A DNA stretch of 64,000 nucleotides. It comes from Sclerodactyla briareus (taxonomy: Eukaryota > Echinodermata > Holothuroidea > Dendrochirotida > Sclerodactylidae). A program made the position numbers and the translations under genes. This document shows, one piece after another, positions 25,261 to 35,397 of this stretch. The notes below the pieces were generated by a model. The model was not told where the DNA came from. It was given only the letters and a program-made list of their open reading frames with translations, and made no database searches. Numbering within the stretch: the first letter of the stretch is position 1; the number at the start of each line of letters is the position of its first letter. The stretch covers positions 1 through 64,000 of the forward strand of contig JAODTK010001410.1 of assembly GCA_026419785.1 (NCBI GenBank), read 5' to 3'.

Positions 25261-25560
25261 ATATTTCGTATTATCTCCGAACCTTTCGGTCTCTCTCTGT
25301 TTCACCAGGATGACTGTGTAATCTTCTCAGTCACGTTTCTCAAATCTCATATTTACAAAATTCAGCCTGCCCCTTTGCCCTAAACTTTCCCAATATGTGG
25401 GGATGTACGTTAACCAAGATCGTATCCAGGTACGAGTACGACATTCGTTCTCTGGAGGGGGATGAAGTGTCAACAATAGGAAGAGCAATAATATAAGTAG
25501 CCTATAGATGCGTTCCACGGTGAAAATAATATTCCTCGGGTTTCGATACCACCGGCAGTT
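25261..25560. other. Unrecognised sequence
   Basis: Nothing recognised between the R1 piece and the tRNA-like element. A minus-strand frame of 102 codons runs across the tRNA-like element and is not credible as a gene. Confidence 0.5.
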
Positions 25561-25680
25561 GGCTTCATAGCCTAATTGGTAGGGCACTTGCACGTACTGA
25601 CGTACATCAAGAGGTTCGCGGTTCGGTGGAACCATGGGCTTTCACCGCGTCCAATTTCGACCTTCCTACATTTCAATCTA
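25561..25680 (+). mobile_element. tRNA-like SINE (degenerate)
   Basis: An A-box-like TAGCCTAATTGG at about 25,568 is followed by GAGGTTCGCGGTTCG at 25,611-25,625, which has the layout of a tRNA T-arm/B box (GGTTCG present, the rest altered). Spacing fits a 72-base tRNA. The T-stem 3' half is degenerate, so a working tRNA is unlikely. The sequence after it may be the SINE body; its end is not defined. Confidence 0.5.
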
Positions 25681-27019
25681 ATGTTTCAATAGAAAACAAG
25701 GAGCTAATTACAGGGTTGTGCAATTGTTTCTCATTAGAAACGGTCGTATAGATGTCCTGTGTAGGATAAAACATTGTTAGGTTGTCCGACACACTTTCAT
25801 TGTTGTCACTGTAATGGGCGGGGCCTCCCTAGCTCACATCACGAGTGACTCGGGGTCGTTTCATGCGGGCAAGCCATTAAATGACCTCTGCCTAAGGACA
25901 AAAGGAACAGTGTCACTCTATATCTCGGGTATTCATTACTTCCCTGATTTTGCACGTCAAACAAAGGGGGGGTAGGGTAATTTATGCTATCATTAATGCG
26001 AGCTAATTAAAATTCAGCTTCTCATTCGAAATGAAGTTGCTACTCTGTGGAATTCAAATGATTAAATGGATTTTTCGAAACTCATTCTCTGCAGAATGGG
26101 AAGACCACTGAGTAAATTTTGGTTGAAAATACAACCATGCCGGACCACATTTGGCAAGGAATCTTGTAACAGGTTTGTATCTATGCATACTCTCAAGTCC
26201 GAGATATGTTCCCCTGATTTTTACTCTGTTTAACTACAAACGCGTAGTCTCGGATTCAACGAATGTTACTCAAAATAATACCAACCTTTTTCAAATTGGA
26301 GCCGCTTCTGCTACACCTGCTGTTAAAGTATAAGTGCTACGTGATTTGCAATCTGTCTGAGAGGCATTACAGTGACGAGGTCGTCAAGCAATTACCTACA
26401 ACTGGGACCTTGGAAATAATTAAATAACCTCATCACTATATACTAGTCATACAGCTCTCTTGGGTAAAGTTAATGCAGATGGGCCTCAGGCCAATGAAAC
26501 GAACACAAATGCCAACGGCCAGTGATATTCAACGGGTTTTGTTGTGTATTACTCCCGGCATGTCCAGATATCAAGCTGATTTCATCAAGATAAGTTCAGG
26601 AATACGTACAGAATTACATACAAATCCAAGATGGGGAAGATCGGAAATGATGGTATTCCTCCTTGGTATCGTATTTTGCTGCCAATAACGCGAAGAGCGT
26701 CTAATGGAGCGCATCCTATAAAATTATTACAGAGGTGATTGAAACTTTAGGTATGATAAACCAGGATAAATATGCAAATAGTCAATTAGGTGGCACTATT
26801 TCAAACAAGTTTGTTTTCCAGTATCATGAGGAATATCTGTAAAGTGTCTCAATGAACGTGGAATTCTCGAGTTATCTAGAAAATTCAGCGACGTTGAGAC
26901 AGTCGTTGATTTCATCATTGAGTTACAGCGGATGATACATCGATCATCCTCAGTAATAGTGTGCGGGGTGGCATATTAATATGATGAGTTGATTGAAGTC
27001 TACGAGTTCAGGCAGCCTA
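25681..27019. other. Unrecognised sequence
   Basis: No coding similarity, RNA gene or clear repeat seen. Short frames only. Confidence 0.5.
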
Positions 27020-27460
27020 TAAAGCCATCAAGGAACCCTGGCCGTATTGATCGTGGATGAGCACCGGCGATAACTCGCTTTACCTTCTCGACTAGTGCTC
27101 AGATGATTTTCGCAATTTCACGTCCACATTTGGAAGGACGATCAGTGAACTCCTGGCCCACCACTTTCTCAAAACCTGGAGGAGCAGAAGTTTGAGTTCA
27201 CCGTGATGCTCACAGCGACAGACAGTCACAGCACAGCCGACAGGACCGACTCATTGCAAATATCTCGTAAAAAAAAAAACAAACCCCAGTAATTCCACTG
27301 CATTACAGCGGAACTCTGAAGAAAAGACCAAAGACCACGCCATCGCACGGCCTCCTAAAGAAAAACATCTGGTGACTGCCGGATTTCGAAACAGGAATAT
27401 TTGCTTGCAAACTGTCCACTGATACCACTTTGTCATCCTTACTGACAGATACAGTCATTG
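27020..27460 (+). repeat. Dispersed repeat R1, longest copy
   Basis: Contains in one run all the blocks that appear separately at 11.55-11.92, 14.06-14.17 and 25.19-25.26 kb: CCATCAAGGAACCCTGG, TCGACTAGTGCTCAG, GACCGACTCATTGCAAATATC, ACAGCGGAACT, GGTGACTGCCGG, TTTGCTTGCAAACTG and CACTGATACCACTTTGTCAT. Therefore this is the best template for the family. No terminal inverted repeats, target duplications or poly-A tail are obvious. An A run sits at about 27,270-27,280. Confidence 0.65.
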
Positions 27461-28269
27461 TACATCGAAGTATGGAAAAGTCAGTACATTTCTTGCAACT
27501 TCATGACGCATGTCTCATGATGTTGCACTATCAGGCTTGACGCACATGTGCTGTACTATGTTGCATGAACCCTCACTCTCCCTCCTCTCTGTCACTCATT
27601 ATGGCACACATGCCTGGAGGGTACCTGGCCGCCTCCAAACGCCGCCTCCTGCCGCTGCTGTATTCACGGCAAACGCCAAGGCCTTGTGCCTGACCCATCC
27701 AACTTATGAGTACCGGCAAACTATTAGCTACGTGATCGTCCCGGCGGCAAAGATGCGACGAAGTGGAGGTAGGGGAGGAAAACAGCTCAAAAAAAGTCTC
27801 AGCCTTAGCCTAACAGTAAAATCCATGACAATAACTAGGATAGCAGGAACTGGAAGCACGTAGAGGCTAAAACGTAGCATATTTCCTCTGTCAGAAATCG
27901 TAACCGCTCAGCCCCTATTCAGGCTCGCACAAAATAGAACCACTGAATAATATTCCCACCACAGAGGTGGAAAGATTTGTGTGAACTCCACGTTTTCCCT
28001 AATATACTAGTCCTCTTTCTACTAGCTACGAAAGAAGAGGTGAGGAAATCATTATGTCACGTTTTCTTAAATCGAGGCAACAGGTACCGATACTATATAT
28101 CTATGTCGGAGGAACTGCTCGTTATTTGCTGCAACGCTTACTCGTTCTGGGTTATCATCATCTAAATTCATCGTGGTTCATAAAGTCTGCCTCTATCACA
28201 CCAATTATTTAGAAACTGACACTTGATGGGGATGGAATCAATGACTTTACCGAACTGTGAGTAACTTTC
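27461..28269. other. Unrecognised sequence with one 117-codon frame
   Basis: The plus-strand frame at 27,510-27,863 is G/C-richer than its surroundings and proline/alanine-rich in its middle. It has no domain I recognise and no support from context. Not called as a gene. Confidence 0.5.
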
Positions 28270-28480
28270 CTTATGCATGTGCCGAAGCTAGTTGAAAAGG
28301 TGGTTGTAAGACAGCTCCATGAGCATTGATGAAAAACTGAATGCCATCATTGCTATTAGAATTTTGCATGGTTTGCGTTGACCCGGTGTCAGATATTTGA
28401 GGTCGAGGTTTTCATTCAAGAATTGTTGCAGTCAGGATTCACTCAAGAGGGCGGACACTGCCATAAATACCAATTCCAGT
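28270..28480 (+). mobile_element. Possible LINE RT fragment (weak)
   Basis: A frame near 28,276 reads PKLVEKVVVRQLHEH, resembling the RT fingers segment of LINE reverse transcriptases (KL.EK.V..QL..H). About 40 residues later, in another frame, QSGFTQEGGH resembles the QSGFR..HST motif. Order and spacing fit, but there is nothing beyond these two pieces. Confidence 0.4.
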
Positions 28481-28844
28481 GCTACCCGATATAGATGATA
28501 CTCTAGACATGGTGCAAATAGAGGGAAACATTTCATAAAAGTAATGTCATAAAGGGTAATTCAGGATCAATTCCAAACAAAAACAAAACGCTAAATAATG
28601 TCACTTTTCGCAACAGTCTTGTGACTTCATAGTCCAATATGGTTCAATATGACGAGGTTGCATGTTCACGGAGGAGGGAAAACGTTTTAGCATCAAAGGT
28701 TCAGTTAGGCCTAGGATGGGCCTGAGGTCACTTATGAATGTTTTGGGATATCATTCCGAAGATATGCCTGGTGCATACCATCAAGTCTAGGCCTATTCTT
28801 GGCATTGCATTTTATTAAAATAATGATAAAAACTTATCTGCATG

Positions 28845-29265
28845 CCTATATAGTGCTTTCCAACGTCGAAGGACGTTCTCAAGCGCTTAACATGTTGTAC
28901 CCCGATCACAGGAACGGTATACGCTCTTCGACAATCCGGAAATAATTTCGAAGTGGCTGCATGCATTGTAGGCACAGATTGTACTCCACACAGGTTCCCT
29001 TATCGCTGGGTGGGTGGGGTGAGGCCAATGGAGACAAAAGTACCTTGCCCAAGGGTAAACCGGAAAAGTCGATCGGCCCTCTCCATGGATACGTACTGAC
29101 TTCACCCCCTATTGAATACCAATCTGAACTGAGCGCATTAAGGATATGGCCGGCGTTTCATTACTGGTCCAAGTTCAAGCACTCACCAGACTCCAATTAT
29201 AACGATCATACATTTCGAAATGCTGCAAGTTGGTACCCATATGAGGCTCGATTCCAGCTCAGCTG
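28845..29265 (-). mobile_element. L2-tailed SINE-like element (minus strand)
   Basis: Read on the minus strand, the element ends in GGAAAGCACTATATAGGCA at about 28,845-28,865, an L2-type 3' tail, followed by a T/A-rich run. Inside it carries the plus-sense blocks TCTCAAGCGCTTAACATGTTGTACCCC, GCTGGGTGGGTGGGGTGAGG and TACCTTGCCCAAGGG. Sequences in this order are common as short interspersed repeats in marine invertebrate genomes. The expected tRNA-like end near 29,230-29,265 (GGCTCGATTCCAGCTC in plus sense) is badly decayed. Confidence 0.55.
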
Positions 29266-32200
29266 AGTTCGCTACTACTTTTATACCCGACCCACATTCA
29301 ATTTCCTTCTGTGGCTACTTCCTAATTGTGCTACTTATGGAGTATTGTATTAACTGGAGCAGGCCATGCGGCAAATGATGTAATAATTGGGAAAGAGGGG
29401 AAATGGTCCCGTGCAGCTTCACAGAACGACGAAGCAATTTGCCTCCGTATTCGTAACTTGTATCAGAAAACGGATAGTTTGTGTCACTCTAACTCGAAAT
29501 TCATGCACGTGCGGAGACCAATGTAGGGTAGAGCAGTATATGGACGTGAAGAGTCCCAGTATGTGCGCATGTGATATCAACACAATGAGTTATAGGTAGG
29601 GCGACTGATGCCTGAAGTCGGCTGTACATGCCTCACAGTAGATATAGTCAAGTTACGAAAACATGACAGCGTCAGTACAGTATGGGAGCGATATCGTTGG
29701 ATTGCCGGAGCGTAACACTAACAGTTGTGCATATATAAAAGAAATTATAATACCAATGTGCCATTTTACAGGCACGCATAACTCAACTAAAGTCAATCTT
29801 CCCAAGTCCACCATTCTTTTCAAGATTGAAGGGACTCGATCTGCTGAATGTTTGAATGTGTCCGTAGCAATTCGCTCCTGTTCAATAGATATTCCTCCAG
29901 AGGCCAGACCAAGCATGAAGCCTCGTGGGACCCGGTACACAGGTGTTGCTACAAATTGAACGGTGCGACCACTATGACCCAAGCACGGAAGGAAATCTAT
30001 CCAGAAAATTAGCTTTTTTGTCGATCTATTCGAAAATTTTGTTTCCATTTATAAGGGCAACACATCGCACCATGTCATGGGAAGTTGTGGAAACCACTAA
30101 ATAATATATCTATGAGAGTTCCCACTCCCCAATGACGAATAATAATATAATGATTTATATATGCACTAAACCAATATATGTCTAGTATTGTAGTACTGTT
30201 ACAGTTTCAACAATGCATTTAATAATTAAAATAACACCAGCTAAGGTGGCCACTATATAATCTGACGACTTCAAGCAGGCCTGCGATAAATATATGTCCC
30301 CGTATATAGGTACAAAAGGTTGCTTTTGACGCTTGAGGAATCCTGTTTTCAAGATTGCATGATTGAGCTCCAGTCATCCGTTTTAGGCGATGTGATTAAA
30401 GTAGAAAGACGGACGCCGCTTGCGAATAAATACACCAAGATCCCATCGGGACACTGGTAAGTGGAGATGCTCGCTGCTACTTGCATTATATCAACTTAGC
30501 GGGATCGTCCGGGTAATCGACGTCTAATTGGTTCCATAATTTCACGCTGACAGGTCTCCAGGGAGACGTATCTTCCAGGAGGTTTGCCTGCCTTTTGGAC
30601 GCGGAACAGCTTAACACCTGGCGTGGAGCCTTATCCAGTATGGTTTGTTGGCTATTGCATGTGGATGCCACATTGCTTGATCGCCTGATTTATTAAGTAA
30701 GGGTGACTCCTCTTCTCATCACAATGTTGCTAACTCGTAGTGTATTCTGTTATTGTTAGACATAAGCGTGATCGTTGTGCCATCGTGAGAATGGACACAT
30801 GTACTTACAATCGCACTTACAATTAGAAAATCCTTACTTTCAACGATCGTCATCTTTCGAAAAAAACCTCAATAATGAATGATTGAAACCTACAACACTT
30901 GGAGTCCGTTTAATACCTCCTGTTCACCTCTATTTCCACGGACGCGATATGGATACGGACCAGACTAAGTATGGCCTGCATTAAACAAACAACCCAAGCT
31001 GTAAAAAACTGCTAAATGCAATGGCGTACCCATGGGGTGGTTTTGGGGGTCAGAACCCCCCCCCCCCCCACCCATGACCCGAGTGATCAATAATGTTCAA
31101 CAAAAAAACATATTTTACGCAGTTTCAGTAGAGTTTTGCAGCTGTTATTTAGTCAATATTGCAGCAGCATGTGTCTGGAGAAATTTGTACTTATTTGCCA
31201 TAGGAAGTGAGCAATTTTTGGCGGCGCACTGCACAATGCCTAATATATGCTACAACATTAACTAATATCCATTGCAACACTTGAATGTGTGTATTTCAGT
31301 AATTGTCTTGTGTCGTGGCGGTTTATTCTGTGTATATAATCACATCTTCGTTTGGATTACATATCACATTTCCTGCTCATTCCACACACATCAAATATCG
31401 TACTAATCCATCCACTAAACTTGGGGTAGCATTGAACTAATAAATACGACCAAAAGCAATTATATGTAAATGAGGAGATAAAATTGCACTTATGGTTTCG
31501 GATGGTCCATATAATTGTATATCCTGCTGGGCTGATTATTCCCAACGCTGAATGAAGGAACAAACAAAATCCTCGCCCATCAATATGTTAATACTCCTCT
31601 ATGGGATAGCCCCTGTATCATTACACCGTTTAATTATGTTGATACGCACCACTATCTGGATTTAACAATGCAGGCAAGTGGTGAATGACTTTGGTATGGA
31701 GAGAGGAATATAAACGTTTGCAAATGTGAGAAAAAATGTTTGCACACCATACAGCATTCTCCATGGCCAAACGAAAAAATAGGGGAAGTTTTTTCGAAAT
31801 TATAGGAACTAGCACACCCTCACTCATGCACACAAACACTAATTACACCGATAACATTCACCTCTGTTTTGCCCATTGCCTTGTCGTTGTTCGCTCAATA
31901 AATAATATATTCCTATATCGTGTTTACAAATTTATTAATTGTCTGCCAACCGGTGACATGGATTATGTTGGAATACTATGGGCTCTATACGGTTGATAAC
32001 CACTAGTGGTATGGTGTGGACATGTTTCGCGCTAGCACGTACACGCACACACAGACGCGCATGCAAACATACGCGCACGCACACACGTCGACGTTATATC
32101 CAAAACAAGTTCTCCGTTGCTGTTTTTCAGTAAGTACTCCAATAACGAAGAATCCGCTTGAATAAACGAAAATAAACAACCAGTAGAAAATGATCGAATA

Positions 32201-32461
32201 ATAAATTGTTACTTTTAGGCCCACTGCATTCAGAGAAAAAAAAATTAACTAATAAGTGAGTTGAGGCGTTAAACATAATTTAGGTATTGACTTCGTTATG
32301 GAAAATGTATGCTTCAGCCCCAATTTCCGTTTGCAATAGACAATGCGGTAAGCTAATGCTTACACAGGGCTGAGGCAAGTGGTGACGGGATTACACAGGA
32401 ATTACACTTGGTTAACCAAATTATTAATGAATTGACTATCCTAATAAATTACTCACTCAAC
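29266..32461. other. Unrecognised sequence with simple repeats
   Basis: Overlapping frames on both strands at 29,653-30,048 (131 codons minus, 98 plus) show no family motif. A minus frame at 30,486-30,671 ends RPVSVKLWNQLDVDYP, faintly like a LINE C-terminus, but this is too short to call. A C run lies at 31,056-31,069 and a CA/CG dinucleotide-rich stretch at 32,037-32,088. Confidence 0.5.
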
Positions 32462-33270
32462 TTTGGTATCACTGTCAGGAAGGTACGGTACCTACCGCAT
32501 CCACCCGCCGCTTCCGATCGCCAAGCCTCCTCCGGGCAAGCGGCCAAGCCTGGGCCTAGCCCACCCACTCCCAACCCCATGGGGTTCCCGCTATGCTGGC
32601 CAGCATGGGCTACGGGGGCGTCTCGTCGGTCAGCCACAACCCATCAGATATCGTTCACACAGAACACAGTGGCAGGATTGTCTGCTGGGAGGCGCGTCAT
32701 ATGCCCCAAGGAGGTGCAGTTGGCGATCGCAAAATCAGGCAGCTAACCTGTACCATCCCCGCCTCCCCGAGAACCCTGGCATGGAGATACATGATCCTGC
32801 CAGCGGTAACCGAGGATGCGGCAAAGTGAGGTCGTTGTCTCATCCTAACAGTGAGCGTCAAAGCCTAACTAGAATATAGCAAGACTGGGAGCACAATATG
32901 ACCAAAGACACGGAGCTTGGTTCTATGCTCAGATATCGCATCCGCCACGCACCACTATCCAGGGACTCCATGACTACATATGCCAGTCCGGGGCGTCTAC
33001 TGACCACGGGCTCGCATGGAGCAAAGTAATTAATTACAGGTAAACGAATGACTTCACGTTCTCACCCAACACCTGGACAGACCCAGCAGCACTGTCCAAG
33101 CAACCACCAAAGACTGGATCTTAATCTTGGTCCGTGGAACACGAAGGCCAAACGGATTTGCCGTCCGACTAATAAGTGTTCCAAGCGCATTTCCAGAGAA
33201 TCCACAAACTCGGCGAGTAATGCATCATCCGCGAAGTCCAGGTATATAAACTCTCACTCCACTGATTGAG
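32462..33270 (-). mobile_element. LINE reverse-transcriptase C-terminal half, decayed
   Basis: On the minus strand pieces read YLDFADDALLAEF (about 33,235-33,200; Y/FADD is the RT catalytic box), NPFGLRV.RTKIKIQS, SRRPGLAYVVMESLD (near 32,980), TKLRVFGHIVLPVLLY (near 32,910), ILGYRWQDHV (near 32,810) and LGHMTRLPADNPA (near 32,710). This order (ADD, TKTK, MxSLD, LRVF..LPVLLY, RI.GYRW.D, GH..RLP) is that of the C-terminal half of a LINE ORF2. The stretch is G/C-richer than its neighbours. Several frame changes are present. The clade is not resolved and it differs from the CR1-like copies. Confidence 0.7.
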
Positions 33271-33289
33271 ACCCTGCAGTGGGTACTAC

Positions 33290-33390
33290 CCACAACCCTC
33301 TCTGTGAATCGCTTGGAGCACCACGGTGCAAAGGCGCTATTAAAGTGCCAAGGTATTATCATCACTATTCATTATCATTATCCAGTTCAT
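33290..33390 (+). mobile_element. L2-type LINE/SINE 3' end
   Basis: TGTGAATCGCTTGGAG is followed by AAGGCGCTATTAAAGTGCC and a TATTATCATCA-type tail. This is the conserved L2-type 3' terminus that the L2 RT recognises. It is on the plus strand, opposite to the LINE fragment just upstream, and so belongs to another insertion. Confidence 0.6.
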
Positions 33391-33867
33391 ACACTTGTTG
33401 AAACAGTATTGGAGCCAGTGTACACCCTTGTCTAACACCTTGTCTCATAACTCTGTATATTGCCACTCACCAACACACTCGTATATTGACTCATGAAAAC
33501 GTGAAAACTAGGTAAGTGAACTTCACGGTCTGACGGTAGTATCCAACTCAGATCAATGACACAAATGTTTAGGTTGCATGGTACTTGTTAACAATGTCTA
33601 TAGAGGATTAGAAACGAAGTTATGGGAATGGTAGTTACGGTATAGTAACACACCAGCGGGGTTCGAGCAGCCTTAGGCCAATATTCATGTTTCAACCCAC
33701 TTCGCTTCTTTGAAAAGTTCCTCAGGCGGAACATAAATATGTTTGAGCGCATTTTGCCAATATATTAACATTGAATATTACATTTGTAGAGTCAATAGCC
33801 TAATGTTGTAGTCAGAGTGGCCCGTATATATACCAATAAATGGGAACAACTGTTCCTTGTGGTAGAC
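33391..33867. other. Unrecognised sequence
   Basis: Spacer before the duplicated block. Nothing recognised. Confidence 0.5.
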
Positions 33868-35205
33868 ATAGTTACGCTACCTAGTTGCCCTGGCCGCAGC
33901 AACATCCGTTTACAGAATCATAACACACTCATATTCTTCAGTTCATCTTACTCGAGATACCGCACATGCTAGATTAGAATGAAATACTTACCTTCTTTAT
34001 GAGAGATATTATTACAATGTAAAGAATGAACAACCATGCACAACGTGAAAATATGTGACAACTCCCTATCGAACAGATTAATATGATTCCTCTTCTTGCT
34101 CAAAACGTATCGTTTTTCCAGGGTTCAGTAATCGCCCATGCTTGACGTCATGTTTATTGGAGGCAGATATCACAGGAATAGGTCTGGCCGTAAAATTCGG
34201 GTATTAGGTGGGTTTGGTTGCTAAGCCACCGGTGACGTAGCTGGATCCTGATATGATTTATTAGATAATTAGGGGTGATAAATTACTCGAATGCGGTTAT
34301 TACTGCTACAAAAGTGGTCGATATAAACGAATCCTGAAAATAGTCAAGAATAATGACCTTTATTAAGAAGAACTCGGCTGTCATGTTCTTGTGATGTATT
34401 ATTATCAGAGGAAGGTGTTGGTTGTATGAAGACAAGCTACAGGTCGGTTCATTTGGACAATCAGTTCTGCACTCAGATGTCCAGGGCAATCAGTTCTGCA
34501 CTCAGATGTCCAGGGCATCAGTTCTGCACTCAGATGTCCAGGGTACCCCTGACGATAACTGTGGTGATATGGACAACCGTCCAATCGATCTTAGAGTGCT
34601 GCTAATTGGCGATCATATCTTCTCAACTTGAAATCGTTTACATTCTCTGTCAATTTCCGTATAGTATAGCAATTTCATTTTAGTTTCATCCTGTGAGGCT
34701 TCTTTCTTTCCCTTTTCTTTCTTTTTTTCTTTTTTGGGCTTTGGGATCATTTCCGTGACGCGGAACTTCTGCGATATTTCTTCGTTATGTCAGGAATCAC
34801 GGGGTTCGATTAAGCCATATGATTATACATTCAACACATTCCTAATCTGTTGCCAGATCGCCAGGTCAATCTTATATTCATCTTTGTATTGAAGTGGGTG
34901 TGTTTGTTGCGGGTTGGGTTATGTTATGTAACTGGATCAACTCATTATATTCTATATAGTCGGTATTATCATTCTACAATGTGTACCTTTCGGGGGCCTA
35001 TTGGTCATCAACACTATTATCAGTTGTGCTCGCATCATAACGCTAACTTGCTCAACTTGCTAAATTTGCGACTCACTGAAACATGACAATGAATACCGAT
35101 GGTCTCGACCTGTCAATTAACATAGCGCTCACAGAGCCCAATATTCGTTCCTCAGTCACTCGTTCAAATGTCCCATTTCCACATTCCAACATAAAAAAAA
35201 TAACC
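33868..35205 (+). mobile_element. Duplicated block, copy A (possible tyrosine-recombinase element fossil)
   Basis: The block matches 41,668-43,690 in the same orientation and order: GCCGCAGCAACATC, CGCACATGCTAGAT, GTTGCTAAGCCACCGGTGACGTAGC, GGTCGATAT.AACGA, AACTCGGCTGTCAT, GGTGTTGGTT, then AATCTGTTGCCAGATCGCCAGG, CAACACT and CTCGACCTGTC. It is shorter than copy B by roughly 0.7 kb. Copy B has faint tyrosine-recombinase similarity, so this may be a broken copy of a DIRS/Ngaro-type or Crypton-type element. The two copies are old, given their divergence. Confidence 0.55.
34461..34543 (+). repeat. Three-copy 28-bp tandem repeat
   Basis: Units of 29, 28 and 26 bases beginning TCAGTTCTGCACTCAGATGT and ending CCAGGG(CA), almost identical. 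It is present in duplicated block A and absent from the matching place in copy B, so it expanded after the duplication. Confidence 0.9.
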
Positions 35206-35258
35206 GTACACAAATAGCTATATTCGTACTGATAGTAACTCAAAGATACTCACGATAC

Positions 35259-35397
35259 TCAAGATGCCTTCTCAAGATGCCTTCTTAAGATGCCTTCTCA
35301 AGATGCCTTCTCAAGATGTACTCAAGATGCCTTCTCTCGTGGAGTGCGTCCGTTTAGAAGCGGACGCACTCTACAAGAGAAGGCATCTTGAGTACAT
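35259..35397. repeat. 13-bp tandem repeat running into a 37-bp hairpin
   Basis: TCAAGATGCCTTC units lie at 35,259, 35,272, 35,285 (one change), 35,298, a partial unit at 35,311 and another at 35,322. The last is part of the left arm of an inverted repeat. Arms 35,316-35,352 and 35,361-35,397 pair over 37 positions with one mismatch and one G-T. The loop is 8 bases. It lies at the 5' side of the Penelope-like element and may be its terminal structure. Confidence 0.85.

Noticed and set aside
29653-30048. Overlapping open frames on both strands (131 and 98 codons)
   Set aside because: No recognisable motif, splice context or neighbouring exon; within chance for this length of sequence.
30486-30671. 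Minus-strand frame ending RPVSVKLWNQLDVDYP, faintly like a LINE ORF2 C-terminus
   Set aside because: Only about ten residues resemble the family and no RT motif or 3' tail lies nearby.
35259-35334. CRISPR-like array
   Set aside because: Units are only 13 bases and directly adjacent, with no spacers; it is a plain tandem repeat.
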